64,000 nucleotides of DNA, from positions 1 to 64,000 of the forward strand of contig NZ_BMNI01000004.1 of the NCBI RefSeq assembly GCF_014646375.1, in the 5' to 3' direction. The position numbers were made by a program, and so were the translations under genes. Source of the stretch: Nocardioides phosphati (GTDB lineage: Bacteria; Actinomycetota; Actinomycetes; Propionibacteriales; Nocardioidaceae). Of this stretch, positions 15,478 through 25,795 are shown one piece after another; the first letter of the stretch is position 1; every line of letters starts with the position of its first letter. Under the pieces are notes generated by a model. The model had not been told where the DNA came from. It searched no databases and was given only the letters and a program-made list of their open reading frames with translations.

Positions 15478-18400
15478 TCAGGCCCTGGTGACGGTGACCT
15501 TCAGCTCGGCGCCGGAGGCCAGCTCCTCGTAGGCGACGGAGGTCGCGAGGGTCTCCCCCGCCACCAGCGCCTCGTGGGCCTTCGCGGCCGCGACCAGGTC
15601 GGCCGGAGCCGCCACGGTCAGGGCGATCCGGTCGGAGACCTCGAGGCCGGCGTCCTTGCGGGCCTGCTGGACGGCGCGGACCAGGTCGCGGGCAGCGCCC
15701 TCGGCCTCCAGCTCGGGCGTCAGCTGCGTGTCGAGGACGACGAAGCCGCCCCGCGGCAGCACGCCCGTGGCGGTGCCACCCGAGGCGTCGCCGGCGACGG
15801 TCTCGAGGGTGTACTCCCCCTCGACCAGCGCCAGGCCGCCGGCGGTCACGACACCGGCCGCGTCGACGGACCAGTCACCCGTCTTCGAGCCCTTGATCGC
15901 GAGCTGCACGTCCTTGCCCAGGCGCGGACCGGCGGCACGGGCGTTGACGGTGAGCTTCTGCTCCACGCCGTACGCCGACGCCTCGTCGCTGTCGGCGGCC
16001 ACGAGCTGCACGCCCTTGACGTTGACCTCGTCGGCGACGATGCCCGTGAAGGCACTCAGGTCGAGGTCGGTCACGACGGTCAGTCCGGCGAGCGGCAGGC
16101 GGTTGCGCAGGCTGTTGGCCTTGCGCAGCGCGGAGGTGGCCGAGCAGACGTCGCGGACGACGTCCATCTGCGCGACCAGCGCCTCGTCGGCGGGCAGGTC
16201 GTCGAGCGACGGCCAGTCGGCGAGGTGCACCGAGCGCTCGCCGGTCAGGCCGCGCCAGATCTCCTCGACGGTCAGCGGCGCCAGCGGCGCGAGCACACGG
16301 CAGAGCGTCTCGAGCACGGTCCAGAGCGTGTCGAACGCCGCCTCGTTGTCGGCCGTCACGACGCCGTCGGCGACCCAGAACCGCTCGCGCGAGCGACGGA
16401 TGTACCAGTTGGTCAGCACGTCGATGAAGCCGCGCGTCGACTCGCAGGCGTTGGCCACGTCGTACGCGTCGAGCTGCTCGGTCATCTCGGCGACGTAGTC
16501 GCGGAGCTTGGCGAGCAGGTAGCGGTCGAGCGGGTCGCTCGAGTCCGTGCGGCGCTTCGCGTCGTAGCCGGCGGCGTTGGCGTACAGCTGGAAGAAGTAC
16601 CAGGACGACCAGAGCGGGATCAGCACCTGGCGGACCGAGTCGCGGATGCCCTGCTCGGTGACGACCAGGTTGCCGCCGCGCAGGATCGGGCTCGACATGA
16701 GGAACCAGCGCATCGCGTCGGCACCGTCGCGGTCGAAGACCTCGGCGACGTCCGGGTAGTTGCGCAGCGACTTCGACATCTTCTGGCCGTCGGAGCCGAG
16801 GACGATGCCGTGGCTCACGCAGGACTTGAACGCCGGGCGGTCGAAGAGCGCGGTGGCCAGGATGTGCAGCGTGTAGAACCAGCCGCGGGTCTGGCCGATG
16901 TACTCGACGATGAAGTCGGCCGGGAAGTTCGCCTCGAACCAGTCGGCGTTCTCGAACGGGTAGTGGTTCTGCGCGAACGACATCGAGCCCGAGTCGAACC
17001 AGACGTCGAGGACGTCGGTCACCCGGCGCATGGTCGACTGGCCGGTCGGGTCGTCGGGGTTCGGGCGCGTCAGGTCGTCGACGTAGGGCCGGTGCAGGTC
17101 GGTGACCTCGACGCCGAAGTCGGCCTCGAGCTCGGCGAAGGAGCCGTAGACGTCGACGCGGGGGTACTCCGGGTTGTCCGACTTCCACACCGGCACCGGG
17201 GAGCCCCAGAAGCGGTTGCGCGTGATCGACCAGTCGCGGGCGTTCTCGACCCACTTGCCGAACTGGCCGTGCTTGATGTGGTCGGGCGTCCACGAGATCT
17301 GCTCGTTGAGCTCGCCCATGCGGCCCTTGAACTTCGTGACCTCGACGAACCACGACGAGACCGCCATGTAGAGCAGCGGCTGGCGGCAGCGCCAGCAGTG
17401 CGGGTAGCTGTGGTCGTAGGTCTCCTGGCGCAGCAGGACCGTGCCCGCGGTGACCTTGCCGGTCGTCGCCTTGAGGTCGGCGATCACGGGCTTGTTGGCG
17501 TCGAAGACCTGCAGGCCGGCGTACTCCTCGACCGGGAAGGTGAAGCGGCCGTCCTTGCCAACGGGCACGACGGTCTCGACACCGGCGGCGTCGAGGACCG
17601 CCTTGTCGTCCTCACCGAAGCCGGGCGCGAGGTGCACGATGCCGGTGCCGTCCTCGGTCGTGACGAAGTCGGCGGCGAGCACCTGGTGGGCGTTGTCGGC
17701 ACCGGCGTAGTAGCTGAACGGCGGCAGGTAGCGGCGCCCCGCGAGCTCGCTGCCCGTGAAGGTCGCGACGACCGTCGGCTCGTCACCGAGCTCCTTCGCG
17801 TACGCCGCGACACGGCCCTCGGCGAGCAGGAACCTGCCCGCGACGGAGCCGGTCGACTCGACCAGCGCGTAGGTCACGTCGGGACCGACGGCGACACCCA
17901 TGTTGGACGGCAGGGTCCAGGGGGTCGTCGTCCAGATCAGCACGTTGGCCCCGTTGAGCGGGTCGGCAGCATCGTCCGAGTCGGCGAGGCGGAAGCCGAC
18001 GGTGAGCGCCGGGTCCTGGCGCATCTTGTAGACGTCGTCGTCCATGCGGAGCTCGTGGTTGGAGAGCGGCGTCTCGTCGTTCCAGCAGTAGGGCAGGATC
18101 CGGAAGCCCTCGTAGACCAGTCCCTTCTCGTGCAGCTGCTTGAAGGCCCAGATGACCGACTCCATGAACTCGGGGTTCATCGTCCGGTAGTCGTTGTCGA
18201 AGTCGACCCAGCGCGCCTGGCGGGTGACGTAGCGCTGCCACTCGTCGGCGTACTTGAGGACGGAGGCGCGGCACGCCTCGTTGAACTTCTCGATGCCGAG
18301 CTCGTGGATCTCGTCGGTGGTCTTGAGGCCGAGCTGGCGCATCGCCTCGAGCTCGGCGGGCAGGCCGTGGGTGTCCCAGCCGAAGCGGCGCTCGACACGC

Positions 18401-18675
18401 TTGCCGCGCATCGTCTGGTAGCGCGGGATCAGGTCCTTGACGTAGCCGGTCAGCAGGTGGCCGTAGTGCGGCAGGCCGTTGGCGAACGGCGGGCCGTCGT
18501 AGAAGACGAACTCGTCACCGCCGTCGGCGCGCGTCGGGCGCTGGTCGATGGAGGCCTGGAAGGTGCCGTCCTTCTCCCAGTAGGCCAGCACGGCCTCCTC
18601 GATCGAGGGGAAGCGCGGGCTCGCGGGCACGCTCGCTGCGTCGGTGTGGCTGACCTTGGGGTAGGACGAGGTCAC
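15478..18675 (-). CDS. ileS: Isoleucyl-tRNA synthetase (eukaryote-like IleS2 type)
   Basis: 1065 aa class I aminoacyl-tRNA synthetase that charges tRNA-Ile and edits valine. The HIGH-type motif is HYGH in [16 protein letters not shown], and KMSKS appears in [23 protein letters not shown] and [11 protein letters not shown] (editing domain) are present. HYGH and the ~1060-aa length fit the IleS2 class, which is often less sensitive to mupirocin. GTG start at 18675 with AGGAG about 10 nt upstream. An ileS T-box occupies the leader. Confidence 0.95.
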   Translation of the reverse strand: MTSSYPKVSHTDAASVPASPRFPSIEEAVLAYWEKDGTFQASIDQRPTRADGGDEFVFYDGPPFANGLPHYGHLLTGYVKDLIPRYQTMRGKRVERRFGWDTHGLPAELEAMRQLGLKTTDEIHELGIEKFNEACRASVLKYADEWQRYVTRQARWVDFDNDYRTMNPEFMESVIWAFKQLHEKGLVYEGFRILPYCWNDETPLSNHELRMDDDVYKMRQDPALTVGFRLADSDDAADPLNGANVLIWTTTPWTLPSNMGVAVGPDVTYALVESTGSVAGRFLLAEGRVAAYAKELGDEPTVVATFTGSELAGRRYLPPFSYYAGADNAHQVLAADFVTTEDGTGIVHLAPGFGEDDKAVLDAAGVETVVPVGKDGRFTFPVEEYAGLQVFDANKPVIADLKATTGKVTAGTVLLRQETYDHSYPHCWRCRQPLLYMAVSSWFVEVTKFKGRMGELNEQISWTPDHIKHGQFGKWVENARDWSITRNRFWGSPVPVWKSDNPEYPRVDVYGSFAELEADFGVEVTDLHRPYVDDLTRPNPDDPTGQSTMRRVTDVLDVWFDSGSMSFAQNHYPFENADWFEANFPADFIVEYIGQTRGWFYTLHILATALFDRPAFKSCVSHGIVLGSDGQKMSKSLRNYPDVAEVFDRDGADAMRWFLMSSPILRGGNLVVTEQGIRDSVRQVLIPLWSSWYFFQLYANAAGYDAKRRTDSSDPLDRYLLAKLRDYVAEMTEQLDAYDVANACESTRGFIDVLTNWYIRRSRERFWVADGVVTADNEAAFDTLWTVLETLCRVLAPLAPLTVEEIWRGLTGERSVHLADWPSLDDLPADEALVAQMDVVRDVCSATSALRKANSLRNRLPLAGLTVVTDLDLSAFTGIVADEVNVKGVQLVAADSDEASAYGVEQKLTVNARAAGPRLGKDVQLAIKGSKTGDWSVDAAGVVTAGGLALVEGEYTLETVAGDASGGTATGVLPRGGFVVLDTQLTPELEAEGAARDLVRAVQQARKDAGLEVSDRIALTVAAPADLVAAAKAHEALVAGETLATSVAYEELASGAELKVTVTRA

Positions 18676-18679
18676 GGTG

Positions 18680-18892
18680 CGGCTCCTGGGCGGTACTCGG
18701 CAAACGGGGGTCTACTCGGTGTCTTCTCGAGGACGAGCCCTTGCGGGACCGCGGTACCACCTCGCTTGCCGTCCGGGGACGACCGCTTCGTTCTGGCTGT
18801 GACGGGCCACCCGTCCGGTTCTACTGGGGCCCTCCCGCCGGCCTTAGCGATCGCTAAGCCCGGAGATCAGACCTGTTCTTCCGGAGGCTCGC
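18680..18892 (-). promoter_or_regulatory. Ile-specific T-box riboswitch (ultrashort Stem I, translational type)
   Basis: The minus strand carries the invariant T-box sequence GGTGGTACCGCGG (18761-18749), which pairs with the tRNA acceptor end. Stem I is a short hairpin, AGCCTCCGG (18889-18881) with CCGGGCT (18863-18857), whose terminal loop contains the isoleucine specifier ATC (18867-18865). Ultrashort Stem I T-boxes that gate translation are known from actinobacterial ileS leaders. The ribosome site and GTG follow within 75 nt. A possible promoter is TTGCTA (18953-18948) with TATCCT (18928-18923), 19 bp apart. Confidence 0.9.
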
Positions 18893-18983
18893 CGCTGATG
18901 ACGGCTCAGACGCCTTGCGCCAAGGATACGGCGTGAGAACCCCCACGTAGCAATCGGTCACCAGCGGGAGGACGATCGCTCGG

Positions 18984-19772
18984 GTGAGCCACTTCTTCGA
19001 CGACGCCATCGCCACGAAGCCCCTCGGCGGGGGCCTCCACCAGGTCACCGTCACCGATGCGTGGCACACCGCCAACAAGACTCCCAACGGCGGCTTCGTG
19101 CTGGCCCTCCTCCTCCACGCGGTCATGCAGGAGACGAAGGACCCCGATCCGCTGAGCATCGCGGTCACCTACTTCCGTCCCGCCACCGCCGGCGAGGGCG
19201 AGGTCCGGGTTCGCGAGGTGCGCGCCGGGCGCCGCGTCTCGACGTACGACGCGTTGCTGGTGCAGGGCGGCAAGGAGGTCGCGCACGCGGTCGTCTCGAC
19301 CCACGACTGGGACCAGGCGGGGAGCGTCCAGCACACGCCGCACGCGGCCCCCGAGATGCCGGCGCCCGAGGCCTGCGCGGACCTGACCACCGTGATCCCG
19401 GCGGGGATGATCCCGATCCTCGACCGCTACACCTACCGCAACGCCGCGATCCCCGGCTGGCTCGAGGGCTCGCCCACCGGCGTCAGCGAGTCGCTCGGCT
19501 GGATCAAGGCGGCCGACGACCGTCCGGTCGACGCCCTGCTCGCCGGCGCGATGACCGACGCGTTCGCGCCCGTGACCGCCGAGATCGGCCACCTCGGCTC
19601 GGCGACGATCCAGCTGACCGTGCACTTCCGCCGCCGCCCGGAGACGACCTGGGCGCTCGGCCACGTCGTCACCCGCCACGTGATCGACGGCTACGCCGAC
19701 GAGGACGTCGAGCTCTGGGACGAGCAGGGCCGGCTGATCGCGCAGTCGCGCCAGCTCGCGATCCTCGCCTGA
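18984..19772 (+). CDS. Acyl-CoA thioesterase-like protein (double hot-dog)
   Basis: 262 aa. The N-terminal half (NGGFVLALLLHAVMQET, PLSIAVTYFRPATAGEGEV) and C-terminal half (LTVHFRRRPETTWALG, DEDVELWDEQGRLIAQSRQL) show the two hot-dog folds of TesB-type thioesterases. Substrate unknown. GTG at 18984 has GGGAGGA 11 nt upstream. It is divergent from ileS, so the two leaders share about 90 bp. Confidence 0.8.
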   Translation: MSHFFDDAIATKPLGGGLHQVTVTDAWHTANKTPNGGFVLALLLHAVMQETKDPDPLSIAVTYFRPATAGEGEVRVREVRAGRRVSTYDALLVQGGKEVAHAVVSTHDWDQAGSVQHTPHAAPEMPAPEACADLTTVIPAGMIPILDRYTYRNAAIPGWLEGSPTGVSESLGWIKAADDRPVDALLAGAMTDAFAPVTAEIGHLGSATIQLTVHFRRRPETTWALGHVVTRHVIDGYADEDVELWDEQGRLIAQSRQLAILA

Positions 19773-19812
19773 CGACCACCGCCTGACGGGCAGGGCACTG
19801 CCGGGATCCCCG

Positions 19813-19818
19813 TAGAAT
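19813..19818 (+). promoter_or_regulatory. -10 box of a leaderless dapD transcript
   Basis: TAGAAT at 19813-19818 ends 8 nt before the GTG of dapD and there is no Shine-Dalgarno sequence between, so transcription probably starts at or next to the start codon. No clear -35 box. Confidence 0.6.
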
Positions 19819-19826
19819 CCGCTCAC

Positions 19827-20783
19827 GTGACTGACAATCTTTCTGGGAACTCTGCCTGGGGCCACGGCCTCGCGACCCTTGCCGCTGACGAGACCGTCCT
19901 GGATGTCTGGTTCCCCGCGCCCGCGCTCGGTGCGAAGCCGGCGGACGCCGAGGCCACGGAGGAGTTCGCCACGCTGGCCGACCTCGCGGTCGCCGACGCC
20001 GCGCGCGACGTGACGCGCAAGGTCGTGACGGTCGAGATCGCGGACCTCGCAGCGCCGCCGGTCGACACCGCGGACGTCTGGCTCCGCCTCCACCTGCTGT
20101 CGCACCGCCTCGTGCAGCCGCACGGGCTGTCGCTCGACGGCCAGTTCGGCTTCCTCGCCAACGTCGTGTGGACCTCGCAGGGCCCGTGCGCGGTCGAGGG
20201 CTTCGAGCTCACCCGGGCCCGCCTCAAGGCCGCGGGCCGCCCGGTGGCGGTCTACGGCGTCGACAAGTTCCCGCGGATGGTCGACTACGTCGTGCCGTCC
20301 GGCGTACGCATCGCCGACGCGGACCGCGTGCGGCTCGGCGCCCACCTCGCCTCCGGCACCACCGTCATGCACGAGGGCTTCGTGAACTTCAACGCCGGCA
20401 CGCTCGGCACCTCGATGGTCGAGGGCCGGATCTCGGCCGGCGTCGTGGTCGGCGACGGCTCGGACATCGGCGGCGGCGCCTCGATCATGGGCACGCTCTC
20501 CGGCGGCGGCAAGCAGGTCATCTCCGTCGGCCGGCGCTGCCTCCTCGGCGCCAACTCGGGCCTCGGCATCTCGCTCGGCGACGACTGCGTCGTCGAGGCG
20601 GGCACCTACATCACCGCCGGCTCCAAGGTGACCCTGGCCGACGGCTCGGTCGTCAAGGCCGGCGAGCTGTCGGGCGCCTCCAACGTGCTCTTCCGCCGCA
20701 ACTCCATCTCGGGTGCCCTCGAGGCCGTGGCGTGGAAGGGCGAGGGCATCGCCCTCAACGCCGCGCTCCACGCCAACGACTGA
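19827..20783 (+). CDS. dapD: Tetrahydrodipicolinate N-succinyltransferase
   Basis: 318 aa, the actinobacterial type of DapD. It transfers succinyl from succinyl-CoA to tetrahydrodipicolinate. The C-terminal half is a left-handed beta-helix of hexapeptide repeats ([39 protein letters not shown]). [19 protein letters not shown] is typical of the Rv1201c group. Start GTG 19827 with a TAGAAT box 8 nt upstream. Works with dapE and dapC in this window. Confidence 0.95.
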   Translation: MTDNLSGNSAWGHGLATLAADETVLDVWFPAPALGAKPADAEATEEFATLADLAVADAARDVTRKVVTVEIADLAAPPVDTADVWLRLHLLSHRLVQPHGLSLDGQFGFLANVVWTSQGPCAVEGFELTRARLKAAGRPVAVYGVDKFPRMVDYVVPSGVRIADADRVRLGAHLASGTTVMHEGFVNFNAGTLGTSMVEGRISAGVVVGDGSDIGGGASIMGTLSGGGKQVISVGRRCLLGANSGLGISLGDDCVVEAGTYITAGSKVTLADGSVVKAGELSGASNVLFRRNSISGALEAVAWKGEGIALNAALHAND

Positions 20784-20812
20784 CCTGCTCGCAGGACGGG
20801 AGGGAGGGTCGG

Positions 20813-21664
20813 GTGCGCGTCCGTAGTGCCGTCGCGACCCTCGCCGTGCTCGCGGGCGTCGGCGGGGTCGCCGTCGCGGTCGTCCGCGGCGCCGGCCCCC
20901 TGCCCGACCCCGAGGGCTGCACCGCCGTCGTGCAGCAGCACGAGGTGCTCCTCGACACCGAGCAGGCGGAGAACGCCGCGTTGATCGCCGCCATCGGCGT
21001 CCACCGCAGCCTCCCGGCCCGTGCCGTCAGCATCGCGCTGGCCACGGCGTACCAGGAGTCGAAGATGGTCAACATCGAGCACGGCGACCGCGACTCCCTC
21101 GGGCTCTTCCAGCAGCGCCCCTCGCAGGGCTGGGGCACCGAGTCCGAGATCCTCGACCCGGTGCACGCGACCAACGCCTTCTACGACGCGCTCGTGAAGA
21201 TCGACGGCTACGAGAGCATGCGGATCACCGAGGCCGCGCAGAAGGTGCAGCACTCGGCGTTCCCGGAGGCCTACGAGGACCACGCGGAGGACGGGCGGGC
21301 GCTCGCCTCAGCACTGACCGGCTGGTCGCACCACTCGTTCACCTGCGTCGTGCGCCACGGCGACGGTGACGTCCCCGGCACGGTGGCGACGGTGCGCCAG
21401 GAGGTGGCGAACCTCTTCGGCCTCACCGGCACCCGCTCAGGCAGGCGCGGCCTCGACCTCGCGGTCGGAGGCCGATCCCCCGCCGACCTCCGTCGGGGCT
21501 GGGCGATCGCGTCGTACCTGGTCGCGCAGGCCAACCGGCTCGGCATCGGCGAGGTGCGGTACGACGGCAAGGTCTGGCGCTCCGGCGACGCGAGCGAGGA
21601 CGGCTGGCGCGACGCCACCGGCTCCGCGATCAGCGGCCCGCTGCACGTCGAGATCGCCCGCTGA
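20813..21664 (+). CDS. Secreted or anchored lytic-transglycosylase-like protein
   Basis: 283 aa from GTG 20813 (GGGAGGG 5-10 nt upstream). A hydrophobic N-terminus (about 5-24) is a signal peptide or anchor. The core AYQESKMVNIEHGDRDSLGL then FQQRPSQGWG recalls the lysozyme/transglycosylase fold, with the Glu of QES as the likely acid. Similar actinobacterial proteins are often mislabelled heavy-metal transporter. Being 29 bp after dapD, it may be co-transcribed, fitting a cell-wall role. Confidence 0.65.
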   Translation: MRVRSAVATLAVLAGVGGVAVAVVRGAGPLPDPEGCTAVVQQHEVLLDTEQAENAALIAAIGVHRSLPARAVSIALATAYQESKMVNIEHGDRDSLGLFQQRPSQGWGTESEILDPVHATNAFYDALVKIDGYESMRITEAAQKVQHSAFPEAYEDHAEDGRALASALTGWSHHSFTCVVRHGDGDVPGTVATVRQEVANLFGLTGTRSGRRGLDLAVGGRSPADLRRGWAIASYLVAQANRLGIGEVRYDGKVWRSGDASEDGWRDATGSAISGPLHVEIAR

Positions 21665-21701
21665 ACTGCCTCCGCTGACCTGCCTCCGCTGACCTGCCTC
21701 A
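21660..21701. repeat. Three 14-bp tandem repeats spanning two convergent stop codons
   Basis: Units 21660-21673, 21674-21687 and 21688-21701 follow gctgaCctgcctcc with one or two changes. The first holds the stop codon of the transglycosylase-like gene, the last holds the stop codon of dapC on the other strand. It is the whole spacer between the two genes. Confidence 0.85.
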
Positions 21702-22820
21702 GGCGAGGCGGGCGACGGCGGCGTCGATGCGCTCGTCGGTCGCGGTGATCGCGATGCGCACGTGCTGCCTGCCGGCGGTGCCGTAGAAGTCACCGGGCGC
21801 AGCGAGGATGCCCCGCTCGGCCAGCCACGCGACGGTCTCCCAGCAGCCCTCGCCGCGGGTGGACCAGAGGTAGAGCGCGGCCTCGGAGTGGTCGACGGTG
21901 AAGCCGGCACCCTCGAGCGCTGCCTTCAGCTTCGTCCGCCGGGCGGCGTAGCGCGCGTGCTGCTCCGCCGCGTGGGCGTCGTCGGCGTAGACCGCCGCCA
22001 TGACCTCCTGGACCGGGCCGGGGACGATCAGGCCGAGGTTCTTGCGGACCGCGAGCAGCTCCTTGACGACCGCTGTGTCGCCGGCGACGAAGCCGGCGCG
22101 GTAGCCGGCCAGGTTGGAGCGCTTGGAGAGCGAGTGGACGACGAGGATGCCGTCGGCGCTGCCGCCACTGATGTCCGGGTGGAGCACGGACATCGCCGAG
22201 CCCTCCCACACGCAGTCGAGGTAGCACTCGTCGGAGACGAGCAGGACGCCGCGCTCGCGGCACCAGTCGACGACCTTCTTGAGGTGCTCCGGCGGGAGCA
22301 CGCGGCCCGTCGGGTTGGACGGGCTGTTGAGCCACAGGATCCGGGGCCTCTGCGGGCCGAGCGCGGTCAGCGAGTCGGACGCCTTGGGCGTCGCACCCGC
22401 CAGCGCCGCCCCGACCTCGTACGTCGGGTAGGCAGCCTCGGGGAAGACGACCAGGTCGCCCGCGCCGACGCCGAGGTGCAGCGCGAGCTGCGCGATCAGC
22501 TCCTTGGTGCCGACGACCGGCAGGACCTGGTCGAGACCGAGGCCGGTCACGCCGTGGACGCGCGCGAACCAGTCGATGACCGCCTGCCGCGTCGCGGGCA
22601 GGCCGATCGTGGTCGGGTAGCCCGGCCAGTTCGCAGCCGCCACCAGCGCGTCGACCGCGACCTGCGGGGTCGGGTCCACCGGCGTGCCGATGGAGAGGTC
22701 GACGATGCCGTCAGCGTGCGCGCGCGCCTTCTCGGCGTACGACGTGAGCTTGTCCCAGGGGAAGTCGGGGAGCCGGCCAGAGACAGGCACAGCGACGGAG
22801 CCCTCGGACAAACGAGTCAC
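21699..22820 (-). CDS. dapC: Succinyldiaminopimelate aminotransferase
   Basis: 373 aa fold-type I PLP aminotransferase: [10 protein letters not shown] substrate loop, [15 protein letters not shown], the PLP-binding SDECYLDC, and the catalytic Lys in [16 protein letters not shown]. Actinobacterial DapC (Rv1178 type) makes N-succinyl-LL-diaminopimelate. GTG 22820 overlaps the ferredoxin stop by 4 bp (GTGA) with GGAG just upstream. The fdx-dapC pair is conserved in actinobacteria. Confidence 0.92.
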   Translation of the reverse strand: MTRLSEGSVAVPVSGRLPDFPWDKLTSYAEKARAHADGIVDLSIGTPVDPTPQVAVDALVAAANWPGYPTTIGLPATRQAVIDWFARVHGVTGLGLDQVLPVVGTKELIAQLALHLGVGAGDLVVFPEAAYPTYEVGAALAGATPKASDSLTALGPQRPRILWLNSPSNPTGRVLPPEHLKKVVDWCRERGVLLVSDECYLDCVWEGSAMSVLHPDISGGSADGILVVHSLSKRSNLAGYRAGFVAGDTAVVKELLAVRKNLGLIVPGPVQEVMAAVYADDAHAAEQHARYAARRTKLKAALEGAGFTVDHSEAALYLWSTRGEGCWETVAWLAERGILAAPGDFYGTAGRQHVRIAITATDERIDAAVARLA

Positions 22821-23140
22821 TCCTGGTTCTGCGGGGGGAGCTCGGCGACGATCGGGTGGTCCTTGTCGATCTCACCCATCTTGGCCGCGCCACCCGGCGA
22901 GCCGAGGTCGTCGAAGAAGTGGACGTTGGCGTCGTAGTACTGCTTCTGGTCCGCCGGGACGTCGTCCTCGTAGTAGATCGCCTCGACGGGGCAGACCGGC
23001 TCACACGCACCGCAGTCGACGCACTCGTCGGGGTGGATGTAGAGCATGCGCTTGCCCTCGTAGATGCAGTCGACGGGGCACTCGTCGACGCACGCGCGGT
23101 CCTTGACGTCGACACACGGCTGGGCGATGACGTAGGTCAT
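22817..23140 (-). CDS. fdxC: Seven-iron (3Fe-4S/4Fe-4S) ferredoxin
   Basis: 107 aa. Cysteines at 9, 17, 21, 25 and 40, 43, 46, 50 give the spacing of the 7Fe ferredoxins ([13 protein letters not shown] and [15 protein letters not shown]), with the long C-terminal extension usual in actinobacteria. A soluble electron carrier, partners unknown. GGAGG lies 6 nt before the ATG. Similar to FdxC (Rv1177), which is also followed by dapC. Confidence 0.92.
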   Translation of the reverse strand: MTYVIAQPCVDVKDRACVDECPVDCIYEGKRMLYIHPDECVDCGACEPVCPVEAIYYEDDVPADQKQYYDANVHFFDDLGSPGGAAKMGEIDKDHPIVAELPPQNQE

Positions 23141-23197
23141 CCGGACCTCCGAAGGGCTTGGAAGAGGGCTTGCGCAGGTCAGCCTAGTATCCCCGTC

Positions 23198-24085
23198 ATG
23201 CCGGACAGCACCCGCTCTCCCTATCTGGGCCCCCACGTCGTCGGACAACGTGTCGTGGTCCGGCGTCTGGTGCCCGGCGAGACCGGCCCGACGGGCGGTC
23301 CGGCCTTCACCGACGTGCTCGGCGACTGCATCGCGTGGGACCCCTGCGTGGTCGTCACGGCGACCGGCGAGCGGGTCGAGATCCCGCTCGACCTGATCGT
23401 GTCGGGCAAGCCCGTACCGCCCCGTCCGTCGGTGCGGCTGCGGGCCAGCGTCGCGGAGTGCGAGTCGCACGTCGCCGGCCTGTGGTCCTCGGTCGCCACC
23501 ACCACCGTCGGCGCCTGGCAGGTGCGCCGCTCCCCCGGCGTCGCCCGCCGCCGTGCGAACTCCTGCCTCGCGGTCGTCGACCCCGGGCTCCCCCTCGCCG
23601 CCGCGGTCGACGCCGTCCGCGCGGCGTACGGCGACCAGCCCGCGCTGCTCCACGTGGAGGTCGGCTCGGACCTGTCCACGGCGCTCCGCGCCCTCGGCTG
23701 TACGCCGGCGGGCGGCGAGGCCGACTTCCTCCTGGCCGGCGCGAGCCGGGCCCTGCGCGCGGCCGGCGCCGCAGCGGCTCCGGCGGAGCTCACCACGTCC
23801 GGCAGCCACGCCTCGGTGAGCATCGGCGGGGCCTGCGACGCCGTCGCGGAGGGCCAGGCCACCGTCGACGGCGACTGGCTCGGGATCCACGACCTCCTGG
23901 TCGACCCCGCCCACCGGCGCCGCGGGCTGGCCCGCTCGGCACTGGCCGCCCTCCTCGAGTGGGGCGTCGAGCAGGGTGCCTCCAACGCCTGGCTCCACGT
24001 CGAGACCGGCAACGTCGCGGCCCACGCGCTCTACGCCTCGCTGGGCTTCGCCGAGCACCACCGCATGGAGTACCTCAGGGCCTGA
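23198..24085 (+). CDS. GNAT-family N-acetyltransferase with N-terminal SH3-like domain
   Basis: 295 aa. The N-terminal third ([32 protein letters not shown]) looks like the small beta-barrel of Rv0428c-like proteins. The C-terminal GNAT domain has the acetyl-CoA loop [19 protein letters not shown] and [14 protein letters not shown]. Substrate unknown. A TAGTAT box (23185-23190) ends 7 nt before the ATG, so the mRNA is probably leaderless. Divergent from the ferredoxin. Confidence 0.85.
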   Translation: MPDSTRSPYLGPHVVGQRVVVRRLVPGETGPTGGPAFTDVLGDCIAWDPCVVVTATGERVEIPLDLIVSGKPVPPRPSVRLRASVAECESHVAGLWSSVATTTVGAWQVRRSPGVARRRANSCLAVVDPGLPLAAAVDAVRAAYGDQPALLHVEVGSDLSTALRALGCTPAGGEADFLLAGASRALRAAGAAAAPAELTTSGSHASVSIGGACDAVAEGQATVDGDWLGIHDLLVDPAHRRRGLARSALAALLEWGVEQGASNAWLHVETGNVAAHALYASLGFAEHHRMEYLRA

Positions 24086-25795
24086 TCAGCCCTGCGACTT
24101 CTCCGGGTCGAGCGCCTTGCAGGTGACCTTGTCGGCCGCGTTGTAGTGCGTCGTCATGGTCTCGGTGCGCACGCGGTGGCCGTCGCGGTTGAAGTGGCGG
24201 TAGACCTTGATGTCGAAGCCGGTGTTGGGCTCCTGCGGCTCGCAGTCGGGCGCGGTCGAGACCCGCTCGCCCGGCTTCACGACGTTGTAGCGCTTGCTGG
24301 TCGAGGTCGTGATGTCCCAGTACTTCGTCGACCACATGCTCACGGTCACCACGCCGGGGCTCGACGGCGTCGACTTCTGCACGTGGGTCTCGATGAGGAC
24401 GCCGTACGGCGTGTCGTTCTGGAACTTCAGGTCGACGGTCGGCCAGGCCACCGTCGCCTCGCGCCCGACCGGGTAACGGTCGAAGTAGAGGCTGTGGGGC
24501 TTGTGCTCGATGTCCTTGAGGCCGGCGAAGAACGCCGCGTTGAACGTCGTGGTGGCGACCTGCGAGACGCCACCGCCGAGCGCGGTCGTGATCTCGCCGC
24601 CGTCGATCACGTAGCCCTCGACGAAGCCGTTGGCCTTCGTCCGCTGGCCGACGGTGCCGTTGAGCGAGAACGTGTCACCGGGAGCCAGCACGGTGCCGTC
24701 GATCAGCGACAGCGCGCGCGGGATGTTGATGTTGCGGTAGTCGGTGTGCGGGTAGTAGGTCGTGAACGTCGAGACCTTCTCCTTGATCCCCCACTTGCGG
24801 GCGTCGGCGGTCGTGACCTTCGGCTTCGCCACCTTGGCCCGGACGTCGAGCGTGCGGTCACTGCCCGGCCGGACGACCAGGTCGAGGAAGCGGCCGCTCA
24901 CGTCGCGGGGGTCGTAGGTGACGCCGGGCCTGCCGGGCACGACGCGTGGGACGCCGCCGACGAGCTTCACCGTGGCGTCGACGGCCTTGCCCGCGTCACC
25001 CAGGTGGGCGTCGACGATGGTGCGCAGCCGCTTCGCCGAGAGGTGCGGGACGAGCTCGCCGTCCTGGGCGACCATCGAGAGCGCGGGCGCGAAGTCCTGG
25101 GGCTTGAGGACGACCCGCTGGTCGTCGAAGCGGAGCGTGACCGGCGCACTCATCGCGGGCCGGGCGAACGACTCGAGCGCGGCGGCGGTCTCGGCATCGG
25201 TCACCTGCGGCTGCACGTCGGTCAGCGCCAGGGTCGCCGGCGCGCCCGCGACGTACGCCGCCTCGAGGGCCGCGCGCGTCGTCTCGCGGTCGAGCCCGAG
25301 GCCGGTGCGCGCCGGGACCGCCTTCGCGACCCCGCCCGTGAAACGGACCGCGCCCTCGCGCGCCGGGCGGCCGTGGCGCTGCTCGAGCCCGCTGACGGCC
25401 TGCTCGAGGGTGGCGCCGTCGATGTTGACCACCGGCGCGACCTCGTCGACGCCGGCGTAGTAGTCCCACAGCCGGCGTGGGTCGAAGGACCGGCCGCCTC
25501 CGGCCTCCGCGACGGTGGCCGCCGCGTCGAAGTGGAGGCCGAGCTGCCCGGCGGTCAGCGACTCGCGCGCACCGCCGACCGAGACCGCGATCGTGTCGTG
25601 GTTGGCGAACTCCTTCTCCAGCCGCGCCTTGGCCGCGGCCGGCGACAGGCCGCCCACCTCGACGCCGGCGACGGTCGCGCCGCGCGGCAGCCGGTCAGCA
25701 GCGAAGGCCCACGCCGCGACGTACAGCCCCGCGAGGAGGAGGACAACCGCGAGTCTGACGATGAGGGCAGCGCCGCCGCCGAGCCGGCGCCCCAT
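24086..25795 (-). CDS. VanW-family envelope protein with peptidoglycan-binding-like domains
   Basis: 569 aa: a transmembrane segment (about 10-33), YoaR/PG-binding-4 type repeats (to about 330, e.g. VAGVEVGGLSPAAAKARLEK), then a VanW domain (about 360-510: NINIPRALSLIDGTVLAPGD, ITTALGGGVSQVATTTFNAA). Despite the name, VanW proteins are widespread and of unknown activity. Its ATG overlaps the mshB stop by 1 bp (TGATG), so they share a transcript. It abuts the convergent GNAT gene with no spacer. Confidence 0.85.
   Translation of the reverse strand: MGRRLGGGAALIVRLAVVLLLAGLYVAAWAFAADRLPRGATVAGVEVGGLSPAAAKARLEKEFANHDTIAVSVGGARESLTAGQLGLHFDAAATVAEAGGGRSFDPRRLWDYYAGVDEVAPVVNIDGATLEQAVSGLEQRHGRPAREGAVRFTGGVAKAVPARTGLGLDRETTRAALEAAYVAGAPATLALTDVQPQVTDAETAAALESFARPAMSAPVTLRFDDQRVVLKPQDFAPALSMVAQDGELVPHLSAKRLRTIVDAHLGDAGKAVDATVKLVGGVPRVVPGRPGVTYDPRDVSGRFLDLVVRPGSDRTLDVRAKVAKPKVTTADARKWGIKEKVSTFTTYYPHTDYRNINIPRALSLIDGTVLAPGDTFSLNGTVGQRTKANGFVEGYVIDGGEITTALGGGVSQVATTTFNAAFFAGLKDIEHKPHSLYFDRYPVGREATVAWPTVDLKFQNDTPYGVLIETHVQKSTPSSPGVVTVSMWSTKYWDITTSTSKRYNVVKPGERVSTAPDCEPQEPNTGFDIKVYRHFNRDGHRVRTETMTTHYNAADKVTCKALDPEKSQG

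Noticed and set aside
13194..15491. 765-residue plus-strand open frame opposite dapE and the TauD gene
   Set aside because: Antisense shadow across two genes and a terminator; composition is Val/Arg/Gly-rich and featureless.
15409..18936. 1175-residue plus-strand open frame opposite ileS
   Set aside because: Rich in Arg, Val, Gly and Asp with no motif; the minus strand encodes a complete IleS with all signatures.
22817..24061. 414-residue minus-strand frame as a fusion of ferredoxin with an upstream domain
   Set aside because: The N-terminal 300 residues are the antisense of the GNAT gene; GGAGG and the family start place the ferredoxin ATG at 23140.
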